A stretch of DNA of 64,000 nt from JAFGUB01 sp050305515 (GTDB lineage Bacteria > Campylobacterota > Campylobacteria > Campylobacterales > Sulfurimonadaceae). Positions 1 through 9,227 of this stretch are shown in pieces. The notes under the pieces are model-generated. The model worked only from the letters and a program-made list of their open reading frames with translations, did no database searches and was not told the DNA's origin. A program made the position numbers and the translations under genes. The stretch's first letter is position 1; each line of letters opens with the position of its first letter. The DNA is taken from contig JBNLFL010000015.1 of assembly GCA_050305515.1 (NCBI GenBank), positions 39,291-103,290 of the forward strand, given 5' to 3'.

Positions 1-1
1 C

Positions 2-793
2 GAAAACATTGCGAAAATGGCCGGCTTGCTTGATCGCTGCAGTGAGTTTGATGTGCTCATCATCCCGAGTGATACCAATACTCTGGGCGTCAGCCTGATC
101 TGTGATCTTGATGATGACATGCTCGATCCGGTTGTCGGCTACAATGCCGAGGGCAGCTGCACCCTGAGTGCTCTGGGCGGCGGTGATCTGGATATGCCGG
201 CACTGAACCAGCAGGAGGGCACCTTCACTACTGTGGATAAAGAGGTGATTCCCCTCAATGCCGCATTGCCGTATCACGGGTACGAACTGAGCGATATCAG
301 CAATGCTCTTGGCATTGAAAGCCGGTATGTCATAGATTTTACATGTAAGCTCCCGGAAGCAAAGGGATATCAGAATATTGCGTTTGATGCGCTGCCGAAC
401 TATTATCATAACGACGGACGGCAGGTTCGCGGCTACAAATTGCAGATGCAGGATGTCGCCGTGGCAAACGAGATTGAAGCCATAGACGATATCAGCGAAT
501 TCAACGGCAGTGTTTTGTACCGTTGCAATCCGATTTCTCAGTTCAATCCATTCACGAACAAAGCGCATCAGATCGTGGACAAAGCTATGATTATCGGTTC
601 CAGCCAGTTTGCAGATGCTGCAAAAATAAAAGGCGGGGACGAAGTGAGTTTCGTTATTGACGGAATCAGCTACCGCCGCAAGTTCCAGATCAGCAGCAAG
701 CTGAAGGGAACCGTGGCATTTCATCCCGACTTTGACGGCATTGAAAAAAGTGCCGCTTATCGCTATCAACAAGTCAAATTTGAGAGGGTCTAA
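2..793 (+). CDS. NuoG-like complex I subunit, C-terminal part (5' end outside window)
   Basis: The frame is open from the first bases, so this is the C-terminal part (about 263 residues) of a longer protein; the ATG at 17 is internal. It aligns by eye with the C-terminal third of the next gene: both contain LGVSLICDLDD, GDLDMPALNQQEGT, a GYEL..I.NALG stretch, LPNYY and VRGY. It is therefore a paralogue of NuoG, the iron-sulfur subunit of the NADH dehydrogenase peripheral arm. Some Campylobacterota are known to carry two NuoG-type proteins in an operon lacking standard NuoE/NuoF. The stop codon overlaps the next start (TAATG at 791-795), indicating translational coupling. Whether this copy retains Fe-S ligands cannot be seen here. 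Confidence 0.85.
   Translation, partial: ENIAKMAGLLDRCSEFDVLIIPSDTNTLGVSLICDLDDDMLDPVVGYNAEGSCTLSALGGGDLDMPALNQQEGTFTTVDKEVIPLNAALPYHGYELSDISNALGIESRYVIDFTCKLPEAKGYQNIAFDALPNYYHNDGRQVRGYKLQMQDVAVANEIEAIDDISEFNGSVLYRCNPISQFNPFTNKAHQIVDKAMIIGSSQFADAAKIKGGDEVSFVIDGISYRRKFQISSKLKGTVAFHPDFDGIEKSAAYRYQQVKFERV
339..348. repeat. TTACATGTAA palindrome inside the NuoG-like gene
   Basis: Exact copy in coding sequence, read Phe-Thr-Cys-Lys. The corresponding stretch of the downstream paralogue (YTIDYTEALG) has no cysteine and lacks the motif, so the palindrome is not conserved between the two copies. Confidence 0.9.
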
Positions 794-3282
794 TGGAAAA
801 TCAGATTACTATAACCATTGACGGGCGCGAGATTACGACGCAAGAAGGAGAATTTATCCTGAATGCGGCGCGTGCAAACGGCATCTTTATCCCGGCTATC
901 TGCTATCTGACGCGTTGCAGCCCCACGCTGGCGTGTCGTATCTGTCTCGTCGAGGCGGATGGCAAGCAGGTGTACGCCTGTAATGCCAAAGCCAAAGAGG
1001 GCATGAGTATTGTAACGTCAACCGAGACGATCGAGACGGAACGACGTGCCATCATGGAAGTGTATGACGTCAACCATCCGCTTGAGTGCGGTGTGTGCGA
1101 TCAGTCGGGGGAGTGCGAACTCCAGAACTATACGCTTGAAGTCGGTGTAGATACCCAGAACTATTCCATCAAGGATACGTTCAAGCCGGCACAGGACTGG
1201 GGGCTGATCCATTACGATCCGGCACTCTGTATTGTGTGTGAGCGTTGTGTGACGGTCTGTAAGGATATGATCGGGGATGCCGCGCTTAAAACGGTACCGC
1301 GCGGTGGTGATGCGATCCATGGTGAATATAAGGCGACCATGCCAAAAGACGCCTACGCAATGTGGAACAAGCTGAACAAATCGCTTATCGGCCCTTCTGA
1401 CGGAAGCGAGATGCTTGATTGTACCAACTGTGGAGAGTGTACGGCAGTCTGTCCGGTGGGTGCACTGGTCAGCTCCGACTTTCAGTACCGCTCCAACGCA
1501 TGGGAGCTCAAGCAGATTCCTGCGACCTGCGCACATTGTAGTGCGGGCTGTCAGCTGAGCTATGATGTCAAGCACACCAGTATCGAAAACAGCGATGAAA
1601 TGATCTACCGCGTCAAGAACGAATGGAACTATGTCTCCCTTTGCGGTGCCGGCCGTTACGGATTCGATTTCCAAAACAGCGGTGTTACGAAAGATGCCGC
1701 AGCATTCGATGCAGCGATTGCAGCGTTTGAAAAAGCCGATACGATCGCATTCACTTCAAGCATTAGCAATGAAGAGGCGTACATTCTTCAAAAACTCAAA
1801 GAGAAACGCGGCTACAGGCTGATCAATCCTGAAGCCAAAGCGCTACAGGATTTTCTGGGAGAGTATTCGAAAATCAGCGCGCAGAAACTCTACAGCAGCG
1901 ATTTGAAAACGGTACATGCTTCCGATTTTGTCGTCTCAATCGGATCGGCACTCAAAAGCGACAACCCCAACGCCCGTTTTGCGATGAACAATGCCATCAG
2001 CATGAACAAGGGGGCAGGTCTTTACTTCCATCCGATTGCCGATCCGGTCATCAACGGTATGGGCAAAAACGTGATGAGCATCACTCATGCACCGATGATG
2101 GAAGAGGCGGCACTCTATCTGATGCTGGATCTTTTCGGTGATCGCGAAACCCTGCCCAAGGGCCTTGCAAAATATCTGGAAGGATTCCATTCCAAAAAGA
2201 CAATCACCGTGGAAGAGACCATCAAGGAAGAGGTCATCGAGAAGGTGATGGTCAAAAAGGTGAATGAAGAGACCGGAGAAGAGGAAGAGGTCGAGGAAGA
2301 GAAGAAAAAGATGGTTCCCAAAAAGATCACGAAAGAGGTCGAAGTGGATGAAAACCGTCTGCTTGAACTCCTGAGTGCGCCGGAGAGCTTTACGGAAACC
2401 CTTGAAAAATTCCTGGCCAAAAAAGAGAAATATGCCTTGATGGTCGGACCGGACCTCTATACCCATCCGCACGCCAGAAACCTGGCACGTCTTGTAGCAC
2501 TGGTCGAGAAATATACACCGTTTGAGCTGGTGATGATTCCTTCACTCTCCAACTCTCTGGGTGTGAGTCTGATCTGCGACCTTGATGACGAAGCCGGTAG
2601 CTACAGCGTCGGATATAACACGAAAGGGGACTTCACGCTTTCTGCTCTTGGTGAGGGTGATCTGGATATGCCGGCACTCAATCAGCAAGAAGGTACCCTG
2701 ACGAGCATCAACAAACGCGTCAATCCTACCAATGCCGCTGTGGCGTATGGCGGTTACGAGCTCAATGACATTGCCAATGCGCTGGGGCTCAAAGCTGCTT
2801 ACACCATTGACTACACGGAAGCGCTTGGTTCTGTAGAGGGATATAAATCCGTCACGTTCGACGATCTTCCAAACTACTACACCAATGCCGGTGAAGAGGT
2901 CCGCGGGTATCTGCTTGAGAATGTCGAAGTACAGCACGGACGCGGTGAAGCGGTAGAACCGGTTGAGGCCAAGGCACTCGACGGCGATCTGGTTTATCTG
3001 GGTAATCCGGTGCTTCAGTTTACCGCATTTACCAACGCAGCCCATCAGCTCAAAGCTGCCGGCGGACTCTATGCCGCAGAGGCATTTATGAACAAACACG
3101 GTGTGGCTGAAGGCGATACCGTTGAGGTGAAAACCGATCGCGGCACACTGCGTGTGAAGGTAATTCACGACAATAAAATCGAGGGGGAGATCGCGTATCT
3201 GCCCACATTTGATACCAATCTCAACTCTGAGGCGCTCTTTGACGGTTACCGTTTCAGTACCGCTTCATTTCAAAAGGTGTGA
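793..3282 (+). CDS. nuoG: NADH-quinone oxidoreductase subunit G (NuoG)
   Basis: 829-residue iron-sulfur subunit of the peripheral arm of respiratory complex I. The N-terminal [2Fe-2S] ferredoxin domain has cysteines near 37, 48, 51 and 63. It is followed by the NuoG His-Cys motif (H95, C99, C102, C108) and two [4Fe-4S] motifs, CIVCERCVTVC (146-156) and CTNCGECTAVC (210-220). C246, C249, C253 and C284 match the extra N7 cluster found in some bacteria. A molybdopterin-oxidoreductase-like region follows. An unusual insert at about residues 475-525 is almost entirely charged (Glu/Lys runs). The ATG overlaps the stop of the preceding NuoG-like gene by one base. The electron donor in this phylum is thought not to be NADH; that is background knowledge, not visible here. 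Confidence 0.96.
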   Translation: MENQITITIDGREITTQEGEFILNAARANGIFIPAICYLTRCSPTLACRICLVEADGKQVYACNAKAKEGMSIVTSTETIETERRAIMEVYDVNHPLECGVCDQSGECELQNYTLEVGVDTQNYSIKDTFKPAQDWGLIHYDPALCIVCERCVTVCKDMIGDAALKTVPRGGDAIHGEYKATMPKDAYAMWNKLNKSLIGPSDGSEMLDCTNCGECTAVCPVGALVSSDFQYRSNAWELKQIPATCAHCSAGCQLSYDVKHTSIENSDEMIYRVKNEWNYVSLCGAGRYGFDFQNSGVTKDAAAFDAAIAAFEKADTIAFTSSISNEEAYILQKLKEKRGYRLINPEAKALQDFLGEYSKISAQKLYSSDLKTVHASDFVVSIGSALKSDNPNARFAMNNAISMNKGAGLYFHPIADPVINGMGKNVMSITHAPMMEEAALYLMLDLFGDRETLPKGLAKYLEGFHSKKTITVEETIKEEVIEKVMVKKVNEETGEEEEVEEEKKKMVPKKITKEVEVDENRLLELLSAPESFTETLEKFLAKKEKYALMVGPDLYTHPHARNLARLVALVEKYTPFELVMIPSLSNSLGVSLICDLDDEAGSYSVGYNTKGDFTLSALGEGDLDMPALNQQEGTLTSINKRVNPTNAAVAYGGYELNDIANALGLKAAYTIDYTEALGSVEGYKSVTFDDLPNYYTNAGEEVRGYLLENVEVQHGRGEAVEPVEAKALDGDLVYLGNPVLQFTAFTNAAHQLKAAGGLYAAEAFMNKHGVAEGDTVEVKTDRGTLRVKVIHDNKIEGEIAYLPTFDTNLNSEALFDGYRFSTASFQKV

Positions 3283-3285
3283 TAG

Positions 3286-4275
3286 ATGGATATAGCTTTT
3301 CTTATTGAGACGATTGTTAAAATCGTCGTCATCCTTCTGGTCTTTTCGGCGCTGGCCGGATTCGGTACCTACTTTGAACGTAAAGTACTGGCATTCATGC
3401 AGCGACGTCTCGGGCCGATGCATGTCGGTCCGTACGGGCTGCTTCAGATTGCTGCTGACGGTATCAAGCTCTTTACGAAAGAGGACATCATTCCGCAGAA
3501 TGTCGTTGCCCCGATCTTCAAGATTGCACCGGTTATTACCGCAGCTACGGCTTTCATGGCAGCAGCTGCGATTCCGTTCATGCCCTCGTTCACGATTATG
3601 GGCTATGAAGTCCATCCGATTGTTGCGGACATCAATATCGGGATTCTCTATATTCTTGGTGTGATGGGTGCCGGACTCTACGGTCCGCTGCTGGGCGGTC
3701 TGGCGTCGGCCAACAAATGGTCGCTGATCTCGACGGCGCGCGCAGCGGCGATTTTCATCTCCTATGAAGTGATCACGGGGCTCTCGCTGCTTGCACCGCT
3801 GATGATGGTGGGGTCGCTCTCCCTGATCGATTTCAACACCTATCAGGCAGGGGGATTCGGAAGCTGGATCGTCTGGTCGCAGCCCGTTGCTTTCATTCTG
3901 TTTGTCATTGCAGGTTTTGCCGAGACGGGTCGTACGCCGTTTCACCTTGTCGCCAATGATCACGAGATCATTGACGGTTTCGGTACGGAGTATTCGGGAA
4001 TGCGCTGGGGACTCTTTTTTATCGGAGAGTATGCCAACATGTTCTTTATTTCGTTCGTGATTTCCATTATCTTCCTTGGCGGCTATGGTGACGGGTCGGG
4101 ACTGGGAGCATTGGGACTGCTGCTGAAAGTATCGTTCCTGTTCTTCTTCTTCCTCTGGACACGTGCCGCGTGGCCGGATGTCCGACCGGACCAGCTTATG
4201 TGGCTCTGCTGGAAAGTACTGATGCCAATTGCAGTTATCAACGTCGTCATTACCGGCGTTGTGATGATGTTTTAA
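3286..4275 (+). CDS. nuoH: NADH-quinone oxidoreductase subunit H (NuoH)
   Basis: 329-residue integral membrane subunit (about eight helices) linking the peripheral arm of complex I to the proton-pumping arm and forming part of the quinone chamber. Diagnostic stretches include ERKVLAFMQRRLGP near residue 28, AETGRTPF near 210 and an E-rich loop before the last helices. The length matches the family (about 325). It starts 3 bases after nuoG stops, within the same operon. Hydrophobic segments are rich in Phe, Ile and Met, as in its neighbours. Confidence 0.97.
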   Translation: MDIAFLIETIVKIVVILLVFSALAGFGTYFERKVLAFMQRRLGPMHVGPYGLLQIAADGIKLFTKEDIIPQNVVAPIFKIAPVITAATAFMAAAAIPFMPSFTIMGYEVHPIVADINIGILYILGVMGAGLYGPLLGGLASANKWSLISTARAAAIFISYEVITGLSLLAPLMMVGSLSLIDFNTYQAGGFGSWIVWSQPVAFILFVIAGFAETGRTPFHLVANDHEIIDGFGTEYSGMRWGLFFIGEYANMFFISFVISIIFLGGYGDGSGLGALGLLLKVSFLFFFFLWTRAAWPDVRPDQLMWLCWKVLMPIAVINVVITGVVMMF

Positions 4276-4284
4276 AGGGTGATG

Positions 4285-4899
4285 ATGCATAACGAACCAT
4301 TAAAAGACAGAAATATTTCTGGTGACTATTACTTTGTGGATATTGCAGAGTATCCGACAACAATGTGGGGCACGTTCAAGCGCGCGACACAACGTGCCCT
4401 GCGCGGAGAACTTTTTGTAGGGCTGTGGGTTGTCCTGCGCGAGATGATCAAGTTTGATATTCATACGGTGCAGTATCCCAAAGAGAAGCTGCCTGTCGGA
4501 CCACGCTATCGCGCCGTTCATGCGATGCAGCGTCTTTTTGAATCCGGTACCGAGCGCTGTATCGGTTGCGGATTGTGTGAAAAGATCTGTATTTCCAATT
4601 GTATCCGCATGGAGACGCGTCTGGATGAGAACAGCCGCAAAGAGGTGAGTGAATATACCATCAACCTCGGACGCTGCATCTTTTGCGGATATTGCGCGGA
4701 AGTGTGTCCGGAACTGGCAATTGTCCACGGACCGCGTTATGAGAACGTTTCGGAACAGCGTGCGCACTATATCGATTATGCCGACATGCTGACACCGATT
4801 GACAGGGCGATCAGCGGAGAGCAGAAAGAGTTCGACGGATTTGGCGCCGTTACCCCACACGAAGATGAGCGCGTGAAAACCACGCCGCTGGCATATTAA
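4285..4899 (+). CDS. nuoI: NADH-quinone oxidoreductase subunit I (NuoI)
   Basis: About 204 residues; the 2x[4Fe-4S] ferredoxin-like subunit carrying clusters N6a and N6b. The two motifs CIGCGLCEKIC and CIFCGYCAEVC followed by Pro are clearly visible in the middle of the protein. Three in-frame starts lie side by side (GTG 4279, ATG 4282, ATG 4285). The last has the best distance from the AAAGGG ribosome-binding sequence at 4274-4279, so I chose it, but any of the three is possible. Located between nuoH and nuoJ with only a few bases of spacing. Confidence 0.95.
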   Translation: MHNEPLKDRNISGDYYFVDIAEYPTTMWGTFKRATQRALRGELFVGLWVVLREMIKFDIHTVQYPKEKLPVGPRYRAVHAMQRLFESGTERCIGCGLCEKICISNCIRMETRLDENSRKEVSEYTINLGRCIFCGYCAEVCPELAIVHGPRYENVSEQRAHYIDYADMLTPIDRAISGEQKEFDGFGAVTPHEDERVKTTPLAY

Positions 4900-4908
4900 G
4901 GAGCTGTG

Positions 4909-5481
4909 ATGTTTGAAGCGATAGCATTTTATCTCTTTTCAATTTTAACCGTAGTCATGTTTGGCATAACGGTATTTACCAAGCAGGCGCTTTATGCACT
5001 CACAGCGCTGGCAGCGGGAATGATTTTTATTTCCGCATTTTACTTTCTATTGGGTGCCGATTTCCTCGGCGCCGTTCAGATCGTCGTCTACACCGGTGCG
5101 GTAATGGCGCTGTATGCATTCGGAATGATGTTTTTCGATACAACCCGTACCGTGAAAGAGCATGGAACTTCGCCTCAGGTCGTTTTCCTGCTCAGCGGAA
5201 TGGCGGCACTTCTGATCGTTGTGATCTTCGTGGCGCCGATTGCATCTGAAAATATTGCGGCACTCTATCCGGTTCAGGAGGGTGTCGGTAACTCTCAGGC
5301 CGTAGGTATGGTACTTTTTACCAAGTATCTCGTGCCGTTTGAAGTGGCAGCCGTGATGCTTCTGGTAGCGATGATCGCAGGTATCGTACTCGCCGGTAAA
5401 AAAATGGATCGTTCTTTGACGCTGATGGAAGAAGAGGAGATCGAACTGGCCAAGCAATCTCAAGAAAAGGCGGTTTCATAA
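4909..5481 (+). CDS. nuoJ: NADH-quinone oxidoreductase subunit J (NuoJ)
   Basis: About 190 residues with five hydrophobic segments; a small membrane-arm subunit of complex I. The conserved GAVMALYAFGMMF stretch corresponds to the helix-3 region that carries the pi-bulge in NuoJ proteins. A GTG lies one codon earlier (4906), but ATG 4909 is better spaced from AAGGAG at 4898-4903. The acidic C-terminal tail (EEEEIELAKQ) is soluble. The stop codon overlaps the nuoK start by one base (TAATG). Confidence 0.94.
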   Translation: MFEAIAFYLFSILTVVMFGITVFTKQALYALTALAAGMIFISAFYFLLGADFLGAVQIVVYTGAVMALYAFGMMFFDTTRTVKEHGTSPQVVFLLSGMAALLIVVIFVAPIASENIAALYPVQEGVGNSQAVGMVLFTKYLVPFEVAAVMLLVAMIAGIVLAGKKMDRSLTLMEEEEIELAKQSQEKAVS

Positions 5482-5786
5482 TGGAAATTACATTAACGCA
5501 CTATCTGGTGCTCTCAACACTGCTCTTTGCCATCGGGCTGGTAGGTGTCATGCGCCGTACCAATTTGCTGATGCTCTTTTTTGCAACAGAGATTCTGCTT
5601 AATGCGGTCAATATCGGTTTTGCTGCCATTTCCCGTTACTACGGAGACCTGACGGGACAGATGTTCGCATTTTTTGTCATTGCGATTGCGGCCTCTGAAG
5701 TTGCAGTCGGCTTGGGTCTGCTGATCGTGTGGTTCAAACGAAGCGGCGGTATCGACCTCACTACCATGACATCGATGAAAGGATAA
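5481..5786 (+). CDS. nuoK: NADH-quinone oxidoreductase subunit K (NuoK)
   Basis: 101 residues, three transmembrane helices; the MrpC-like proton-channel subunit of complex I. The two glutamates important for proton transfer in this family are present: in ATEILLNAVN (helix 2) and in AASEVAVGLGLL (helix 3). Length is typical. The start overlaps the nuoJ stop and the stop is 4 bases before nuoL, so expression is coupled within the operon. Confidence 0.97.
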   Translation: MEITLTHYLVLSTLLFAIGLVGVMRRTNLLMLFFATEILLNAVNIGFAAISRYYGDLTGQMFAFFVIAIAASEVAVGLGLLIVWFKRSGGIDLTTMTSMKG

Positions 5787-5790
5787 GCGG

Positions 5791-7671
5791 ATGGAACTTT
5801 ATTTATATCTGGCACTCTTCTCACCGATTACAGGCTCGCTGATTGCTGCCCTGTTCGGCGCGCAGAAGAAAACACTCTTTACGGGTGTGGTCACTTCGGC
5901 ACTCCTTGGTGTCTCACTGATCAGTTCGACAATCCTGCTGGTCTATATTCTTGGCGGCGGTGCACCGGTACATGTAGAACTGATGACCTGGATGGCCACG
6001 GGCGATCTGTACATTCCGTTTGGATTTCTTGTCGATCAGGTATCGGTGACAATGATGATGGTTGTGACCATCGTTTCGACTGTCGTACATGTTTACTCTA
6101 TCGGTTATATGGATCATGACAAGAGTTTCAACCGCTTTTTCGCATGGCTCTCGGCATTCGTTTTCTCGATGATGGTGCTGGTTATGAGCGACAACTTTGC
6201 CGGTCTCTTTATTGGCTGGGAAGGCGTGGGTCTGTGTTCATGGGCGCTGATCGGTTTCTGGTATCATAAAGAGTCTGCCACGTGGGCGGCCAACGAAGCG
6301 TTTATCATGAACCGTATCGCCGACCTTGCGATGCTGATCGGTATGTTCCTCATCTACTGGAATACCGGTTCACTGCAGTATGATGCCTTCTTTGCAGCGG
6401 TTCCGACGGTGGAGCCTTCGACACTTGTGATGATCGGTATTTTCCTCTTCATCGGTGCGATGGGTAAATCCGCGCAGTTTCCACTGCACACCTGGCTTGC
6501 CGATGCGATGGAGGGTCCAACTCCTGTTTCGGCACTGATCCACGCCGCAACCATGGTTACCGCCGGGGTATATCTGGTAGTCCGTGCCAACCCGCTTTAT
6601 GACACGATTCCTGAAGTGGGTTACTTTATTGCGAGTCTGGGTGCTTTCGTCGCAATGTTCGCTGCCTCGATGGCACTGGTTAACCGTGACATGAAACGTA
6701 TTATCGCTTACTCGACACTTTCTCAGTTGGGCTACATGTTCGTTGCGGCAGGTCTGGGTGCGTACTGGGTAGCGCTCTTCCACCTGATGGCACACGCGTT
6801 TTTCAAAGCGCTCCTCTTCCTGGGTGCGGGTAATGTCATGCACGCGATGAGCGATGAGCTGGATCCGTTTAAAATGGGTGGACTCAAAAAAGCAATGAAA
6901 TGGACCTGGATCATGATGACGCTGGCTTCTGTCGCACTGGCGGGTATCTGGCCTTTGGCAGGCTTCTTCTCCAAAGATCTGATCCTCGAAGTGGCATTTG
7001 TCGAGCATCACTACATTCTTTACACGGTACTGCTTGTGACGGCGATGCTGACGGCGTTTTATTCTTTCCGTCTTGTTGCACTTATCTTCCATGGGGAAGA
7101 ACGCTACAAAGCGTTTGGATTCCATCCGCATGAAGCGTATACCTATATGCTTATTGCCATGAGTCCTCTGGCACTCTTTGCGGTCATTGCAGGTTTCGCA
7201 TTCAAAGGCTCTTACGTCGAGATGGTTACAGCCGTGCTGCCGGCAACAGAATATCATATTCACTCTCCGGTCGTTTTCTGGATTATGGTAATCGGGACAC
7301 AGCTGCTGGTCGGTGCTTCGATCGCCTATGCCTATAAAAAGTATCAGAATGCGAAGATCGACAAAGCATTCGAACAGCGTCTCTGTTACAAAGTACTCTT
7401 CAATCAGTACTATATTCCCTATTTCTATGAAGAGTACCTTTCCAAGCCTTACCGTGAACTTTCAGCGGCGGCATGGAAACATCTTGATCTTAAAATCGTG
7501 GATGCTACGGTTGATATGATCGCAGGACTTGTCTACAAGACTGGAGAACAGACACATACCATTCAAAACGGCAATCTTTCAACAATGCTGCGCTGGATGG
7601 TCGCGGGAACGGTATTTTTGCTTGCTTTGGGCGTAGCGTTCACTATTGGCTTTAGTGCCATTGCAGGTTAA
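5791..7671 (+). CDS. nuoL: NADH-quinone oxidoreductase subunit L (NuoL)
   Basis: 626 residues; the distal antiporter-like proton-pumping subunit of complex I. The Nqo12/Mrp-type core is clear: GWEGVGLCSWALIGFWY, the loop GAMGKSAQFPLHTWL with its catalytic lysine, and GPTPVSALIHAATMVTAGVYL carrying the conserved histidine. The C-terminal part has the extended amphipathic lateral-helix region and a final anchor helix, as expected for NuoL as opposed to NuoM or NuoN. Slightly longer than the E. coli protein (613). It sits 4 bases after nuoK and 11 before nuoM. Confidence 0.97.
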   Translation: MELYLYLALFSPITGSLIAALFGAQKKTLFTGVVTSALLGVSLISSTILLVYILGGGAPVHVELMTWMATGDLYIPFGFLVDQVSVTMMMVVTIVSTVVHVYSIGYMDHDKSFNRFFAWLSAFVFSMMVLVMSDNFAGLFIGWEGVGLCSWALIGFWYHKESATWAANEAFIMNRIADLAMLIGMFLIYWNTGSLQYDAFFAAVPTVEPSTLVMIGIFLFIGAMGKSAQFPLHTWLADAMEGPTPVSALIHAATMVTAGVYLVVRANPLYDTIPEVGYFIASLGAFVAMFAASMALVNRDMKRIIAYSTLSQLGYMFVAAGLGAYWVALFHLMAHAFFKALLFLGAGNVMHAMSDELDPFKMGGLKKAMKWTWIMMTLASVALAGIWPLAGFFSKDLILEVAFVEHHYILYTVLLVTAMLTAFYSFRLVALIFHGEERYKAFGFHPHEAYTYMLIAMSPLALFAVIAGFAFKGSYVEMVTAVLPATEYHIHSPVVFWIMVIGTQLLVGASIAYAYKKYQNAKIDKAFEQRLCYKVLFNQYYIPYFYEEYLSKPYRELSAAAWKHLDLKIVDATVDMIAGLVYKTGEQTHTIQNGNLSTMLRWMVAGTVFLLALGVAFTIGFSAIAG

Positions 7672-7682
7672 GGAGCACATTA

Positions 7683-9227
7683 ATGTTTGATAATATATTA
7701 TCGATTCTGATATTTTTCCCGGCATTGGCAGCAATGCTTGGGTTCGTTGTTGACAAAAACAGCATACGCGCCTACGGGATTACGGTTGCTACGGTTGAGT
7801 TCGTGCTCTCTTTGGTTCTTTGGTACGCCTACGATCCTTCGGTTGTAGGTATGCAGTTTATGGAGTCCTTACCGCTGATTCCGGCATTTGGCATTAACTA
7901 TCTGCTTGGGATTGACGGTATTTCACTCTTCATCATCGTACTGGCGACATTCTTCACGATGATCGGTATTGCTTCGCTTGGTGAAACGACGCGTATCAAG
8001 GATATGATCCTGACGCTCCTTTTCCTTGAGATGACGATGGTTGGTGTTTTCGCGGCGCTGGATGCCATTGTCTTTTATGTCTTCTGGGAACTTTCACTGG
8101 TCCCGATGCTTTACATCATCGGTGCATGGGGCGGGCCTTTGCGTATCTATGCGTCAATCAAGTTCTTCCTCTATACCTTCACCGGTTCTCTGATTATGCT
8201 GGTGGGTATGCTTTTTATGGCATATTTCTACTATCAGGCAACAGGCAGCTGGAGCTTTTCGATTCTGGAATGGTACCGCCTGGTACTGCCTGAAAACTTC
8301 CAGATCTGGCTCTTTGTCGCCTTCTTCTTCGGTTTTGCGATCAAAGTGCCGATGTTTCCGTTTCATACGTGGCTGCCGTACGCTCACGGTCAGGCACCGA
8401 CAATCGGTTCGGTCATTCTGGCAGCCATCTTGCTGAAAATGGGAACCTACGCATTTGTACGTTTCTCGCTTCCGATGTTTCCGGATGCCTCCGTCTTTTT
8501 CATGGTACCTATCGCGGTGATCGCGATCATTATGATTATCTATACCGCTATGGTGGCGTATGCCCAGGAAGATATCAAACAGGTTGTTGCCTACAGTTCG
8601 ATCTCACACATGGGCGTCATCATCCTCGGAACCTTCGCACTGAATGTTGAAGGAATCTCCGGCTCGGTATTTCTGATGATTGCACACGGTGTCGTTTCCG
8701 GCGCACTCTTCCTTCTCGTCGGTGTCTATTATGACCGCCGCCATACGAAACTGCTCAGCGAAATGGGTGGTTTGGCTTCTGTCATGCCGCACTATGCCAC
8801 GATCTTCGGTATTATGGTTATGGCATCGGTCGGTCTGCCACTGACAATCAACTTCGTTGGGGAGTTCTTGAGTCTGCTTGGTTTCTACAAGCAGTCACAC
8901 ATGCTGACACTGCTTGCCGGTACGGCGATCATTGTCGGTGCTATCTATATGCTCGCCGCGTTTAAAAAGGCATTTTTCGGTACGGTAACGAATGAAGCCA
9001 ACAAAGGCCTGAAAGATGTCAACAAGCGTGAACTGCTGGCGCTGGTGCCGCTGGTGATTGTAACGGCATGGCTGGGTGTCTACCCGAAACCGGTTCTTGA
9101 ACCGATCAATAACAGTGTTGAATCGATCGTGACACTGATGCATGAAAAAGCGATTACCGAAGAGGCTAAATCGCGTATACCAAATCCAATGCAGCAAAAC
9201 AGTGATGCAGTTGGGGGGACACACTAA
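7683..9227 (+). CDS. nuoM: NADH-quinone oxidoreductase subunit M (NuoM)
   Basis: 514-residue antiporter-like proton-pumping subunit. It has the NuoM signature GIDGISLFIIVLATF near residue 78, the FWELSLVPMLYIIG helix with its key glutamate, KVPMFPFHTWLPYAHGQAP with the loop lysine, and SISHMG further on. Length matches the family. Ribosome-binding sequence AAGGAG lies just before the ATG. The C-terminus is hydrophilic and ends in GGTH; its stop overlaps the nuoN start (TAATG at 9225-9229). Confidence 0.97.
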   Translation: MFDNILSILIFFPALAAMLGFVVDKNSIRAYGITVATVEFVLSLVLWYAYDPSVVGMQFMESLPLIPAFGINYLLGIDGISLFIIVLATFFTMIGIASLGETTRIKDMILTLLFLEMTMVGVFAALDAIVFYVFWELSLVPMLYIIGAWGGPLRIYASIKFFLYTFTGSLIMLVGMLFMAYFYYQATGSWSFSILEWYRLVLPENFQIWLFVAFFFGFAIKVPMFPFHTWLPYAHGQAPTIGSVILAAILLKMGTYAFVRFSLPMFPDASVFFMVPIAVIAIIMIIYTAMVAYAQEDIKQVVAYSSISHMGVIILGTFALNVEGISGSVFLMIAHGVVSGALFLLVGVYYDRRHTKLLSEMGGLASVMPHYATIFGIMVMASVGLPLTINFVGEFLSLLGFYKQSHMLTLLAGTAIIVGAIYMLAAFKKAFFGTVTNEANKGLKDVNKRELLALVPLVIVTAWLGVYPKPVLEPINNSVESIVTLMHEKAITEEAKSRIPNPMQQNSDAVGGTH

